A stretch of 64,000 nucleotides of DNA from Homarus americanus (GCF_018991925.1 NW_024726235.1:4382579-4446578); one strand, 5' to 3'. Positions 47,382 through 59,142 are shown, counted from the stretch's first letter. The notes: generated by a model from the letters alone, not told the origin. Program-made: numbers and translations.

Positions 47382-47510
47382 AACGGTTTGTTGAAAGAGC
47401 ATGGCAGCCGGAAGGATGAAAATATTCAGTTACCTAATTGGGGAATGGGTCTCTTGATTTACAAATAATATACAAGTAACATAAGTGATACAAATATGAT
47501 ATATATAGTG
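47382..47510 (-). mobile_element. LINE family A, 3' end (copy 3)
   Basis: On the minus strand this matches 8450-8575: TTTGTATCACTTATGTTACT, CCCATTCCCCAA, TATTTTCATCCTTCCGGCTG and AAACCGTTAATT, followed by an (ATT)n tail. The coding part is missing. Confidence 0.8.
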
Positions 47511-47789
47511 CGTTTTTTCTTAGTTGAGAAGAGGTGCCCCGCCCCCTCCTCAAGAGTTACAGCTGAGTGGCTGTTGTAAATCTGTCTGATTTCGTCCTGA
47601 AGTAACGATGCATTTCTAAATGAGTCTATTCATAATCGTTGGGTTGACCGTTTCTCACGAGAAAGATATTTAGATAAATTATATAAAGATACATACTGTA
47701 CATTCATATTTCAAACATACGTAAGTCCGTAGGAAGTTTATCAGAAGTATTATACAGGAGTTAACTGTTAAACTCTGGTAGCAAATTCA
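47511..47789. other. Unassigned sequence between two minus-strand LINE fragments
   Basis: Nothing recognised. Confidence 0.4.
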
Positions 47790-48185
47790 CCGGCAGAGTT
47801 GTTCACAGATGTTGCACATGTGGAGGGCTACATCTAGTGCGGGAGGGGCGCCGGCAGCGTCTTTCCGGTGTCTACCTCGATTTGCAGTCGGGCTAACTCG
47901 AAAGTATTGACACCTTCTCGTGTGTTGCTCCTCCAAGCGTTACCATGTAGAGTAATCGTCTCCCAAGTGAGGGGGTCGATTTGGCACTTTTTCATGTTTG
48001 TCTTAAGACTATCCTTATACCTTTTCAGTTGCCCGCCAGTGTTACGTTTACTATTCGTTTGGTGACTGTAAAGTAGCTGCTTTGGCAGTGTACTGTTGTT
48101 CATGCAGGTAACATGGCCAGTCCAGCGTAGTTGTTCATGGATAATGGTAGCCTCGATGCTCCTACAGTTGGTGTCCAGGATGCTG

Positions 48186-48187
<2 letters not shown>
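47790..48187 (-). mobile_element. LINE family C, 3' end (copy 3)
   Basis: The minus strand encodes IIHEQLRWTGHVTCMNNSTL, GGQLKRYKDSLKTNMKKCQI and DPLTWETI in one open phase, parallel to 44700-44905 of copy 1. The zinc-finger start CNICE follows after a frame disruption. The 5' truncation point at 48187 lies exactly at a CA run (48187-48227). Confidence 0.88.
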
Positions 48188-48228
<41 letters not shown>

Positions 48229-48311
48229 ATGAATGTAATCTATACTGTATAATTATATGGACTGGACAAGATATAAATAATTTATCATGAATCTACCATT
48301 TACAATATAAA

Positions 48312-48905
48312 CTTCATCTTAAAATAAACCTCCACTTCACCTTAAAATAAACCCCACTTCACCTTAAAATAAACCCCCACTTCACCTTAAAATAAACCCC
48401 CTACTTCACCTTAAAATAAACCCCCACTTCACCTTAAACAAACCCCCTTCACCTTAAATAAACTTCACCTTAAAATAAACCCCCACTTCACCTAAATAAA
48501 CCCCCACTTCACACTTAAAAATAAACCCCCACTTCACCTTAAAAATAAACCCCCACTTCACCTTAAAATAAACCCCACTTCACCTTAAAATAAATCACTT
48601 CACCTTTTAAAATAAACCCCACTTCACCTTAAAACAAACCCCACTTCACCTTAAAATAAACCCCACTTCACCTTTTAAAATAAACCCCCACTTCACCTTA
48701 AAATAAACCCACTTTTCCTGAAAATAAACCCCCACTTCACCTTAAAACAAACCCCTACTTCGCCTTAAAATAAACCCCACTTCATCTTAAAATAAACCCC
48801 CACTTCACCTTAAAATAAACCCCCACTTCACCTTAAAATAAACCCCCTACTTCACCTTAACACAAACCCCCTACTTCACCTTAAAACAAACCCCACTTCA
48901 CCTTA
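48312..48905 (+). repeat. 23-bp minisatellite (CACTTCACCTTAAAATAAAC)
   Basis: About 25 units of 22-25 bases. Variation is mainly in the C run (3-5 C) and A runs. Confidence 0.95.
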
Positions 48906-49827
48906 GCCCAACTTGCCTTGCGTCCTCCGCCACTCCCGCTCGCGTTTTATGAGACTACTGTAATACTGTACTCTATTTCCCATACTTCTGTGAGCCTTTC
49001 TTGCCCTAAAAAAACCCTAAATAATCTGAACTATCCCCTAAAACAAACTTAACCACCCAAATTAAATTAGGTATATAAAGGAGTTTTTTTAATATTCTGT
49101 TATGGCGTTTCTCGATTACAGGATCCGGAATTTATTCAAGTCATTTCACCCCTTAAACCAAAAAGTATTGAAAGTTAAAAGCGAATGGAATTTTTTTTCG
49201 CTTTTTTATCATTTTGGGTGTTAGTTTTTGTTCACTGGAAAATTGTCTGGTTAGATTTTGTCCACTGGGGAATTGGCTAGTTATATTTTGTCCACTGGGA
49301 AATTACCTGGTTAGATTTTATTTAGGAGACAAAGTGTTTCGTGGGATTTAGTTGGAGACGGTGGTGGCGGCCGTCAGCCAGTTTAAGGCACTACACACTA
49401 GGCTCCGTTAATACACCAACATTTTCCAAATTCTTCTCCTTTTCTTCGTCCACTCCGTCACTTTTTTCAATTTCTTTCCATACTCTGCTGTACGGAAGGT
49501 TAACAATGGGATGTGTTTCATGTGAGGGACATATTGTACGCCCTCAGTGAATATTACTTAACCTTTACTTACTTTTTACCTTTATCCTCTTCGCCACTGA
49601 TCGGCTCGTTAGCCGCTTGGGCGATCGGTCTTAACGTTAATTTTACGTAATGTACTTTCAAGTGGCCATTTTTTTGCGTTTTATAAGCTAAATAATATAG
49701 TAAAATAATTAATGTTTTTTGTATATTCTCGGTACTAAATACATCAAATAACGAAGCGTTTTCGTATATTATCCACAATACAGGAAAATAATTAAACACA
49801 TTGTAGTGGATACTCTCCCCTACAACT
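48906..49827. other. Unassigned sequence
   Basis: TTTTGTTCACTGGAAAATTG-type phrases repeat four times at about 49225-49320. A 97-codon minus frame (49569-49862) has no recognisable domain, and its start lies inside the CCAAT-like duplicated block at 49828. Confidence 0.45.
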
Positions 49828-50015
49828 GCTGATTGGTCACTTGCCGTCTGCTCCTCAGCCAACCAGCGGCGAGTTCCACAAATCAGCCCTCGCGTTCAAA
49901 CTGCGGGGTGATTGGCCAGTTGCCGCCTTCACCTCAGTCAATTAGCAGCGTTTTCCATCTTCGTACCTCGATTCTTGATCCTGCAGATTCATATAAATAC
50001 CCCCCTCTCTCAAGA
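49828..50015 (+). promoter_or_regulatory. Promoter-like block: duplicated inverted CCAAT and TATA box
   Basis: Two tandem copies of a block of about 80 bases each contain TGATTGG (an inverted CCAAT, at about 49830 and 49909), TTGCCG and CTCAG(C/T)CAA. TATAAATA follows at 49992-49999. This arrangement is typical of a Pol II core promoter facing right. Downstream are only a pyrimidine-rich stretch and a SINE at 50121, with no open frame, so the target gene (if any) is not visible. It could also be part of an unrecognised retroelement. Confidence 0.35.
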
Positions 50016-50120
50016 CCCTTTCTCTCCTTCTAAAATTCACTTCAATCCTCCCTTTATCCTTCCCCTGAACCTCTTTCCCCCTGTCACTAGCCTTTATGTA
50101 TGTATGTAGACCCTTTTTGA

Positions 50121-50335
50121 GGGGCGCTTGTGGTAGAAGCGGTACAGCTCTTGCCTCGCAAACAAGAGTCTCGGGTTCGATTCCCGGGCAGGCGGAAGTT
50201 GTTGGGACACTCTTCCTAGCCCCCTTGGTCCCTGTTCACCTAGCAGTAAAGTAGGTACCTGTTGAAAATCGAAAGGTTGCGAATTCGTATTCAGGGAAAG
50301 TTCTTGGAGCTTCTAAACTTGGAAAAAAAGACCCT
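50121..50335 (+). mobile_element. tRNA-derived SINE (tRNA-Ala-like head), cut by gap
   Basis: The head (50121-50195) has an A box (TGGTAGAAGCGGTA), an anticodon arm with loop CTCGCAA giving anticodon CGC, and a B box (GGGTTCGATTCCCGG). The core CACCTAGCAGTAAAGTAGGT follows at about 50237-50256. The same core in changed form is in the SINE at 57114. The right end is lost in the N gap. Confidence 0.75.
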
Positions 50336-50435
50336 NNNNNNNNNNNNNNNNNNNNNNNNNNNNNNNNNNNNNNNNNNNNNNNNNNNNNNNNNNNNNNNNN
50401 NNNNNNNNNNNNNNNNNNNNNNNNNNNNNNNNNNN
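50336..50435. other. Assembly gap (100 N)
   Basis: Exactly 100 Ns. SINE sequence is on the left and the GA/CA minisatellite on the right. Confidence 0.99.
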
Positions 50436-53108
50436 CACACCACACACACACACTAGGGGAGAGAGTGCCACTACAACACACACTAGGGAGAGAGAGATGC
50501 CACTATACACACACTAGGGAGAGAGAGAGTGCACACACACACACTATTGAGAGAGAGTGCCACTACAACACACACTCAGAGAGAGTGCCACCACACACAC
50601 ACTAGGGAGAGAGTGCCACTACACACACACTAGGGAGAGAGTGCCACAACACACACTAGGAGAGAGAGTGCCAACAACACACACTAGGGGAGAGTGCCAC
50701 CACACACTAGGGAGAGAGTGCCACCACACACACACTAGGAGAGAGTGCCACACACACACTAGGGGAGAGAGTGCCACCACAACACACACTAGGGAGAGAG
50801 TGCCACTTACACACTCAGGAGAGAGTGCCACTACTAACACACACTATCTGGAGAGAGAGTGCCACCACAACACACACAAGGAGAGTGCCATACACACTAG
50901 GGGAGAGAGGCCACTATTAACACACACTATCTGAGAGAGAGTGCCACTACACACATACTAGGGAGAGTGCCACTATAACACATAGGGAGAGAGTGCCACT
51001 ACACACACACTAGGAGATGCCACTCTCACACAATTAGGGGAGAGTGCCACTATAACACACACTAGGGGAGAGAGTGCCACACAACAACACTAGGGAGAGT
51101 GCCACATTAACACACTAGGGGAGAGAGGTGCCACCACAACACACACCATCTGGAGAGAGTGCCACATAAACAACAATTGGGAGAGAGAGCTACCATAAAC
51201 ACACATGGGAGAGAGCACTATACACACTAGGGGAGAGAGTGCCACATACACACTAGGGAGAGAGAGAGTGCCACCACACACACTAGGAGTGCCACTATAA
51301 ATCACCAGGGAGAGAGCACCACAACACACACTAGGAGAGAGTGCCACATAACACACACTAGGAGAGGGTGTTACACACACTAGAGAGCACTACAACACTG
51401 GGAGAGAGTGCCACACACACACTAGGGAGAGAGAGAGTGCCACCATTAACACACACCAGGGAGAGGGCCACTATTCACACTAGGGGAGAGGTACTTGGAC
51501 ACACACTATCTGGAGAGAGTGCCACTACTACACACTAGTAAGAGTACCATTAACACACACTAGGAGAGCCACATACCACTAGGGTAGAGTGCCATATACA
51601 CACAATGTGTAGAGAGAGTGCCACTACACACACTAGGGGAGAGAGTGCTACCATACACACGCTAGGAGAGGCCACCATACACACACTAGGGAGAGAGGCC
51701 ACTATTACACACACTAGGGAGAGAGTGCCACTACAACACTAGGGGGAGAGCCATACACACTAGAGAGAGTGTACCATTAACACACACTATCTGGAGAGGA
51801 GAGTGCCACTTTAACACACCTTGGGTAGAGTACCCACACACTAGGGGAGAGTGCCACACACACACTAGGAGAGAGGGTGCCACATAACACACACTAGGGA
51901 GAGGTGCCACCATGGGGGCACACACTAGGAGAGTGCCATACACACACACTAGGAGAGGTGCCACCACACACACTAGGAGAGAGGTGCCACCATACACACA
52001 ATAGGAGAGAGGCTACCATAACACACACTAGGAGAGAGTGCCACTATTAACACACTAGGGAGGCCACTATTCCACACACTAGGAGAGAGGCCACTAGTAA
52101 CACACACTAGGAGGAGAGAGCCACTTTAACACCAGGGAGAGAGTGCACCACACACACTAGGGAGAGAGTGCCATACCACACACTAGATGCCACTACACAC
52201 ACAGGTAGAGAGTGCCACACAACACACACTAGAGAGTGCCACCATTACACACACTAGGAGAGGCCACACACACACACTAGGAGAGAGTGCCACTCTTACA
52301 CACACTATTGGAGAGAGTGCCACTAACACACACTAGGGGAGAGTGCCCACACACACACTAGGGGAGAGAGCACACACACACTAGGGGAGCTAGCAACACA
52401 CACACTAGGGGAGTGCCACCACTAACAATACACTAGGGAGAGAGTACATCACACACACTAGGGGAGGGTGCCACCACAACACTAGGGGAGAGAGTGCCAT
52501 TTTAACACACACTAGGAGAGACCACACACACACTAGGGAGAGAGTGCCACTATTAACACACACTAGGGAGAGAGTGCTACTATAACACACAGGGGCTATC
52601 TGGAGAGAGCCACTACACACACACTAGGGAGAGTACCATAACATAGGGGAGAGTGCCACTATAACACACACTATCTGAGAGAGAGTGCTACCATACACAC
52701 ATTAGGGAGAGAGGCCACTATTAACACACTAGGGGGAGAGTGCCATTAACACACACTAGGGGAGAGTGCCACTATTAACACACTAGGGGAGAGGTGTACT
52801 ATTACACACTATCTGGGAGAGAGCCACTATTAACACACACTAGGGAGAGAGAGTGCACTTGGGAGAGTGCCACTATTAACACACTAGGGAGAGAGTGCCA
52901 CTATTAACACACACTAGGGAGAGAGAGAGTGCCACTATTAACACACACTAGGGAGAGAGTGCCACTATTAACGCACACTATCTGAGAGAGAGTGCCACTA
53001 TTAACACACACTAGGGAGAGAGAGAGTGCCACTATTAACACACACTAGGGAGAGAGTGCCACTATTAACGCACACTATCTGAGAGAGAGTGCCACTATTA
53101 ACACAAAT
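50436..53108 (+). repeat. Large GA/CA minisatellite array, right part
   Basis: Same unit and orientation as 28405-32209. Here a CTATCTG variant in place of CTAGGG recurs about ten times, including regular alternation near the right edge (52975-53085). Units next to the gap are ragged with many small deletions, while the rightmost 300 bases are regular. The array ends cleanly at about 53108 in unassigned sequence. Confidence 0.95.
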
Positions 53109-53551
53109 TACACACCTACACCCAAACTAATTACCTGTCTTGTAATACACTACTCTACCTGTAAATTAATTAGCTCGCTTCCAGCCAACATCTGTACCGT
53201 GTCAAGCACTAAACTCACTCACACGATGCTATATGTTGTAAGAGATATATAACTCATATTTTATTTGATTTTTTTGTTTATTTTAACCTTGTCTATTTTT
53301 TTGGCTTATGTTATGTCAAGGTTGAGTTGGGTCAGGTTAGATTAAGTTAGGGTAGCATAGGTTAAGTTAGCTAAGTTTAAATTAAATTAGGTGAGGGTAG
53401 TTTAAGTTAGATTAGGTTAAATTATGCTAGACTAGACAAGGTTAGGTGGTTGACTGACTGGATAATTGACTGGCTGACTGGCGGAGAGGAACCATATATC
53501 AAGAGGGAAACCTGTGTGTTAAAAACTCTCACACCACAAGGTAAAGTTCCC

Positions 53552-53587
<36 letters not shown>

Positions 53588-54264
53588 GTGGTTTGTTTAC
53601 GTCTGATCACACGGTTGGTTGTGGGGGTGTGTTGTGGGGGATGGTTGTGGGGGTCGGTTGTGGGGTTCCTTTATGCCGAGGAATAAGTGAGATTTTGTTA
53701 GGTATAATAGATTAGTTGAAGATTAGCCCCCACCCCTTCCCCTACCACCACCTAGCTTAGTTTACCTGAATATTTAAACCCCATAATGCTACCTGACATT
53801 CGTGACATTTTTATCCCGAAATAACTGCTAAAAGTGCATACCAACCAGGTCTGTTGGCGGTATTGGTGCCTGATCCAACTGAAAATATTGACGGTATAAA
53901 CTGCTGTGTATCTAAACCTCACAAGATGTTTATATTAGTAAAAATTCCTCGATAATAGCGGGGATGTTGGGTAATGTTTACATACGGGGATACGTGCTTT
54001 GTCAAATTTCAAAGATTAACTCTGAATAGATATCCATTTATTTACATATCATTCATATATACGTATTTTAATAACATGAATATTTATATGTTATGTAAAT
54101 TGGTTTTTATAGTGAATAATTTTAATCTCGTGATATTTATGGTGGATAATTTACATGTATCTGAATCAAATGACACTGTGTGCATTCGAGTAGTCATGGA
54201 AACTGTTATACTGTATTAATAACTGACGTGATTATTGTTAGTGAATACAGGTGTAATTAATTAA
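53109..54264. other. Unassigned sequence with TTAGG-type and TG runs
   Basis: GTTAGATTAAGTTAGG-type decay lies at about 53315-53450, a TG run at 53553-53585, and a GAAGATTAGCCCCC phrase near 53717 (compare 4153 and 16071). The frame at 53974-54219 is AT-driven and has no domain. Confidence 0.5.
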
Positions 54265-54528
54265 ATCCTTCCAGCCTATTCCCATCTTCTCCCCATCACC
54301 CCACACCAGTTCCATCTTCTCCCCACCAGTCCCATCTTCTCCCCATCACCCCACACCAGCCCCATCTTCTCCCCACCAGCCCCATCTTCTCCCCATCACC
54401 CCACACCAGCCCCATCTTCTCCCCACCAGCCCCATCTTCTCCCCATCACCACACCAGCCCCATCTTCTCCCCTCATCCCATCTTCTCCCCATCACCCCAC
54501 ACCAGCCCCATCTTCTCCCCCTAACCAG
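54265..54528 (+). repeat. CCCCATCTTCTCCCCA minisatellite
   Basis: Alternating short (about 19-base) and long (about 30-base) units, CAGCCCCATCTTCTCCCC with or without CATCACCCCACAC, give a composite period near 49. Confidence 0.92.
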
Positions 54529-54811
54529 TTTGTCATAATATGTGTGGTTAAATCTCGGTTATGGTCACCTGGGCAATACTATTAAATGATGTACTCGCTG
54601 TTACTTACCTGAGAAACACTATTAATCCCGTACTAACAACTGGGAACCATTACTAATACACACACACACACACACACACCTCATACACGACATCTAGGAC
54701 AATCAATTCGTATAACACATCAATCAAAAACTACAAACAGTTTCCTTTAAATAAATGATAAGAGAAATTCCCAGCCGGAGTGTTGCATTTCTCCCCCCGC
54801 CCATGTGGTAC

Positions 54812-54919
54812 TGTTAACTGTAAACTGATAACTGTTAACTGTAAACTGATAACTGTTAACTGTAAACTCCAGAGACGAAAGAGTAAATTATACACACACA
54901 CACACACACATGTATTTAA

Positions 54920-54962
<43 letters not shown>
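54812..54962. repeat. 19-20-bp tandem repeat followed by an inverted (AC)n/(GT)n
   Basis: Three units of AACTGTTAACTGTAAACTGA-type (54812-54868). Then an AC run (54891-54910), an 11-base spacer and a GT run (54922-54961) can form a tight hairpin with a 20-base-pair stem. Confidence 0.9.
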
Positions 54963-54964
<2 letters not shown>

Positions 54965-55024
54965 CTTTGCTTGTTATCACTAAGGGAATATTTGATCACC
55001 ATACAGTATAGTGATTCCAATGTT

Positions 55025-55215
55025 TGACACACACCTGACAGATACACCTAACAGACACACCTGACAGATACACCTAACAGACACACCTGACAGAAACATC
55101 TAACAGACACACCTAACAGACACACCTAACAGACACACCTGACAGACACACCTAACAGACACACCTAACAGACATACCTGACAGACACACCTGACAGACC
55201 CACCTGACAGACGCC
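55025..55215 (+). repeat. 13-bp minisatellite (ACACCTGACAGAC)
   Basis: About 14 units, alternating CTGACAG and CTAACAG. Confidence 0.93.
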
Positions 55216-56013
<798 letters not shown>

Positions 56014-56131
56014 GCCAGGTGAACGCTCAAGGAGGTTCGTTGATGCTCTAACCTGATTCTGTGTTAAATTAATAATGTGAAGATCTATTTTGAGCCGCCA
56101 CTGTGTTTCTCAGTTTCTACCTGTGATTATG

Positions 56132-56133
56132 AG

Positions 56134-56169
<36 letters not shown>

Positions 56170-56202
56170 GAATTACCAAAACTAAGACAGCGAACACGCA
56201 CG

Positions 56203-56237
<35 letters not shown>

Positions 56238-56285
56238 ACACACACACGCACACACACACGCGCACACACGCACACACAGATACAC
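56132..56285 (+). repeat. (GA)n and (CA)n with CG interruptions
   Basis: A GA run at 56135-56164 and a CA/CGCA run at about 56198-56282. Confidence 0.95.
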
Positions 56286-56379
56286 ACTCATCCTGGAATA
56301 TTCCCGATATAATTGATGCTATTCCAGTGTTCCAAGTCCAGTCCTTGACCTTCTCACAGCCTACAGGAGTAAGAGGACG

Positions 56380-56685
56380 TTGCAGGCTGTTAAAGTAAGG
56401 GCTGGTTACAGGCTGCTAGAGGAAGGACAGGTTACAGGCAAGGCTGCTAGAGGAAGGGCAGGTTACAGGCTGCTAGAGGTAGGAGAGGTCACAGGCTGCT
56501 AGAGGAAGGACAGGTTACAGGCTGCTAGAGGAATGACAGGTTACAGGCTGCTAGAGGAATGACAGGTTACAGGCTGATAGAGGAATGACAGGTTACAGGC
56601 TGATAGAGGTAGGAGAGGTCACAGGCTGCTAGAGGAAGGGCAGGTTACAGGCTTCTAGAGGAAGGGCAGGCTACAGACTACAGGC
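56380..56685 (+). repeat. 26-bp minisatellite (AGGTTACAGGCTGCTAGAGG)
   Basis: About 11 units of 26 bases with AAGGAC, AAGGGC, AATGAC or TAGGAG variants. Confidence 0.94.
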
Positions 56686-56754
56686 TTAAAGGGAGGGATA
56701 AATTGCTAAGCTGTTTGTGCTGGGACTCAAGTTTTGGGTTGAAAGTTTAATGTC

Positions 56755-57112
56755 AAGGTTGGTGGTGGTGGTGGTGGTGACGGTAGGGGGATGGTTGTTA
56801 GTGGTGGTGGTGGTGAAGGAAGGGGGATGGTTGTTGGTGGTGGTGGTGAAGGCAGGGGATGGTTGGGGTGGTGGTGGTTGGGGGATGGTTGTTGGTGGTG
56901 GTGGTGGTGAAGGTAGGGGATGGGTTGTTGTTGGTGGTGGTGGTGGTGAAGGTAGGGGATGGGGTTGTTGTTGGTGGTGGTGGTGGTGGTGAAGGTAGGG
57001 GGATGGTTGTTGTTGTTGTTGGTGGTGGTGGTGAAGGAAGGAGGATGGTTGTTGTTGACGTTAGTGGTGTAAGTAGAGTGATCGTTGTTGTTGTTGGTAG
57101 TGGTAGTAGGTG
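56755..57112 (+). repeat. GGTGGTGGTGAAGGTAGGGG minisatellite
   Basis: Units of about 40-60 bases pair a GGT run with GAAGG(T/A)AGGGGATGG and GTTGTTG. The Gly/Val/Trp frames on plus and the Thr/Pro frame on minus are artefacts. Confidence 0.9.
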
Positions 57113-57113
57113 A

Positions 57114-57460
57114 AGGCGACCTGTGGTGTAATGGTCAGGATGTTCACCTTGCAAGCGTGTGGACCAGGGTTCGATCCCGGGCAGGGTGAACTATGGGCAA
57201 GTTTCTTTTCGCCATTTGCCTCTGTCTACCCAGCAGTAATTGGGGACCTGGATGTTAATCGATTTACGGATCGTGTTCCGGCGTAATGGTTAGCCAGTGC
57301 AGTTGGCGAGTTGTCCGGTCTTCTCGGACTATTCCTTGACATTGGGTCACTCAGCTCGTTAACTTAAGGTGTGGTTGTTATGTTGACGACAGCTTCTACA
57401 CCTTAAACAAATTCACGCCAAGGTGGCCCTTGGGCCGGCCATCATCGTTACACGAGGGGC
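57114..57460 (+). mobile_element. tRNA-derived SINE (tRNA-Ala-like head)
   Basis: The head (57115-57189) has an A box TGGTGTAATGGTCAGGA, an anticodon loop CTTGCAA (anticodon TGC) and a B box GGGTTCGATCCCGGG (57168-57182). The core CTACCCAGCAGTAATTGGGG (about 57226-57245) is shared with the copy at 50121. A body of about 200 bases follows, including GGCCCTTGGGCCGGCC. The anticodon stem has mismatches and no CCA-like 3' end, so it is not a functional tRNA gene. Confidence 0.75.
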
Positions 57461-57479
57461 AACCATTAATATAGTAGGT

Positions 57480-58099
57480 GAGAGATGGTTGTCAGGAGAT
57501 GTTGTGGTCATGGGGGGGTGGTAGTGATGGTGGTAGGTGGTGAGAGGAGTTGTGGTAGATGGTGGTGAAGATGGTAAGTGGTGGTAGTGGTAGATGGTGG
57601 TGGTAAAGCTGGTATAAATAACAATCGTGAAATCAGATTACCAACGGATTTTCAAGACACAGGAGAGGAGGCGAGAAAAGAGGAGGAGAAGGAAGAGGAG
57701 AGGGTGAGGAGGAGGAGGAGGAGGAGGTCTTCCGTGTGATTTATCCCTTTATGGCACTGCACCGTGGAACTCAGCCAACAGTCCGGCGGTAAACTACATA
57801 TATCCGTGATGTGTTTTCTCAGATTCACCCAAAGACAATATTAGACTAAATGCCGATTCATCTCAAGTTGGTTACTACTTTATAGTTTCCTAACCCAACA
57901 CATCCTAACCTAACCATACCTAATCCACCCTAACGTAACCGAACCTAACCTAACCAGTCATCTAGTGCAACAGATCATTATAGTTTTCACGGACAAGAAC
58001 TCAGATTTCATGCTCTGTCTCTCCTTATCCCCGTCAGGTTTCAGGAACTGGTTTCATCTAAGAACTGCCTTGTGTGATGTTTTATTCATGTCTTGACTT
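57480..58099. other. Unassigned with GGT, purine and CCTAA-type runs
   Basis: GGTGGTAG-type sequence at about 57510-57610, a GAGGAGGAG purine run at 57660-57728 and degenerate CCTAACC phrases at about 57897-57955. Confidence 0.6.
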
Positions 58100-58997
58100 T
58101 TAAAATCTCTCCTTCTCTTTCTAGGGAGAGAGAGAGAGAGAGCGCGAGTGTGTGTGTGTGTTCAAGAGACGATGCAGCAATACATGGTGGGTCGCTCGAA
58201 CACGGCAGGATCCTGAGAGCCCCGGCAGAAGCGGCGTGTGGGAGGCGAATCTTTTGGAGAAGCTGAGAGTTGGACATCCGCCAGCAGCAGGAGCAGCAGC
58301 AGCATCAATAGTAGCGGTAGGAGGAGGAACTATCATAAGAGCCCGGCGGTGAGGTAAAATTTGTACTAGGACCGATACAGGAGAGTCACGGCGTTGGGAA
58401 CACTCGTGGTGAACCAGAATAAGATCCACGGCGATAAAAAAAAGAAAAGAAAAAAGTTTATGGTAGACTTAAATCAATTACCAAAACACTGATAGACAAA
58501 CCACACCCTAACACCAACAATGAGAATGTGGAAAGTAGAACGTGAGGAAGTGTGAGTAACACTGAATACCTGGAAGAGGAGTGAGTGGCAGAACGACAAC
58601 AACAACTGAACGTGAACGAGAGACTCCAACAGCGAGGAGCGTAAATGATCCAACACCAACAATAGCGAGAACTTAAGACGTCGAGAAGAGAGGACTTGGC
58701 TTGGTGGGTTAGCTGAAGACGGATGGATATTGGAAACAGTAGAGCAGGGCCTGGTAGTGTCTTGTCTAACTCCAGCAGCGAGGGCCTGGCAGTGTCTTGT
58801 CTAACTCCAGCAGTGAGGGCCTGGCAGTGTCTTGTCTAACTCCAGCAGTGAGGGCCTGGCAGTGTCTTGTCTAACTCCAGCAGTGAGGACGTGTAGCGTG
58901 AAGGACCAACAAGAGGAGAGAAAGACTCGTGTCCCCCAAACCCACCGTGTAAATATCCAATAACAGCAATATTATCACTGAGAGGAAGAGGAACAAG
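58100..58997 (+). promoter_or_regulatory. Presumed 5' UTR and upstream region of the TMEM229-like gene
   Basis: This is a less repetitive, GC-richer stretch with GA (58122-58142) and GT runs, CAG repeats (about 58280-58303) and a 35-bp tandem repeat. It leads into the ATG at 58998. No TATA box or splice sites can be assigned with confidence. A possible donor (GAG|GTAAAA) lies near 58355. The transcription start is not identifiable. Confidence 0.35.
58746..58890 (+). repeat. 35-bp x4 tandem repeat upstream of the start codon
   Basis: Four copies of AGGGCCTGGCAGTGTCTTGT plus CTAACTCCAGCAGTG, nearly identical, end about 110 bases before the ATG. If the mRNA starts upstream, the repeat lies in the 5' UTR. 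Confidence 0.92.
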
Positions 58998-59142
58998 ATG
59001 ACCCTGTGTGTTACTGTACTACCGGAGCCTGAAGTAGGTCTATGGCTCCGGTTTTACATCTACGGCCTTCACGGGTTTATGATTGAGGTGATTTTTACAG
59101 CCGTGTGGGACTTCATAGTTAACAGAGACTGGGCGCTTGTCG
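58998..59142 (+). CDS. TMEM229B: TMEM229-like exon 1 (coding part)
   Basis: It encodes residues 1-48 and the first base of Gly49. The donor CG|GTAAGT is near consensus. It contains the first membrane segment and the conserved HGFMIEV block, with His25 and Glu30. Confidence 0.92.

Noticed and set aside
49569..49862. 97-codon minus-strand frame starting MAEEQTASDQ
   Set aside because: Looks protein-like for a few residues only. Its start overlaps the duplicated CCAAT block, and no family is recognised.
50121..50195. tRNA-Ala(CGC) gene
   Set aside because: A and B boxes and an anticodon arm are present, but the acceptor stem pairs poorly and a SINE core follows. It is the head of a SINE.
57115..57189. 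tRNA-Ala(TGC) gene
   Set aside because: The anticodon stem has mismatches, and the same SINE core lies downstream.
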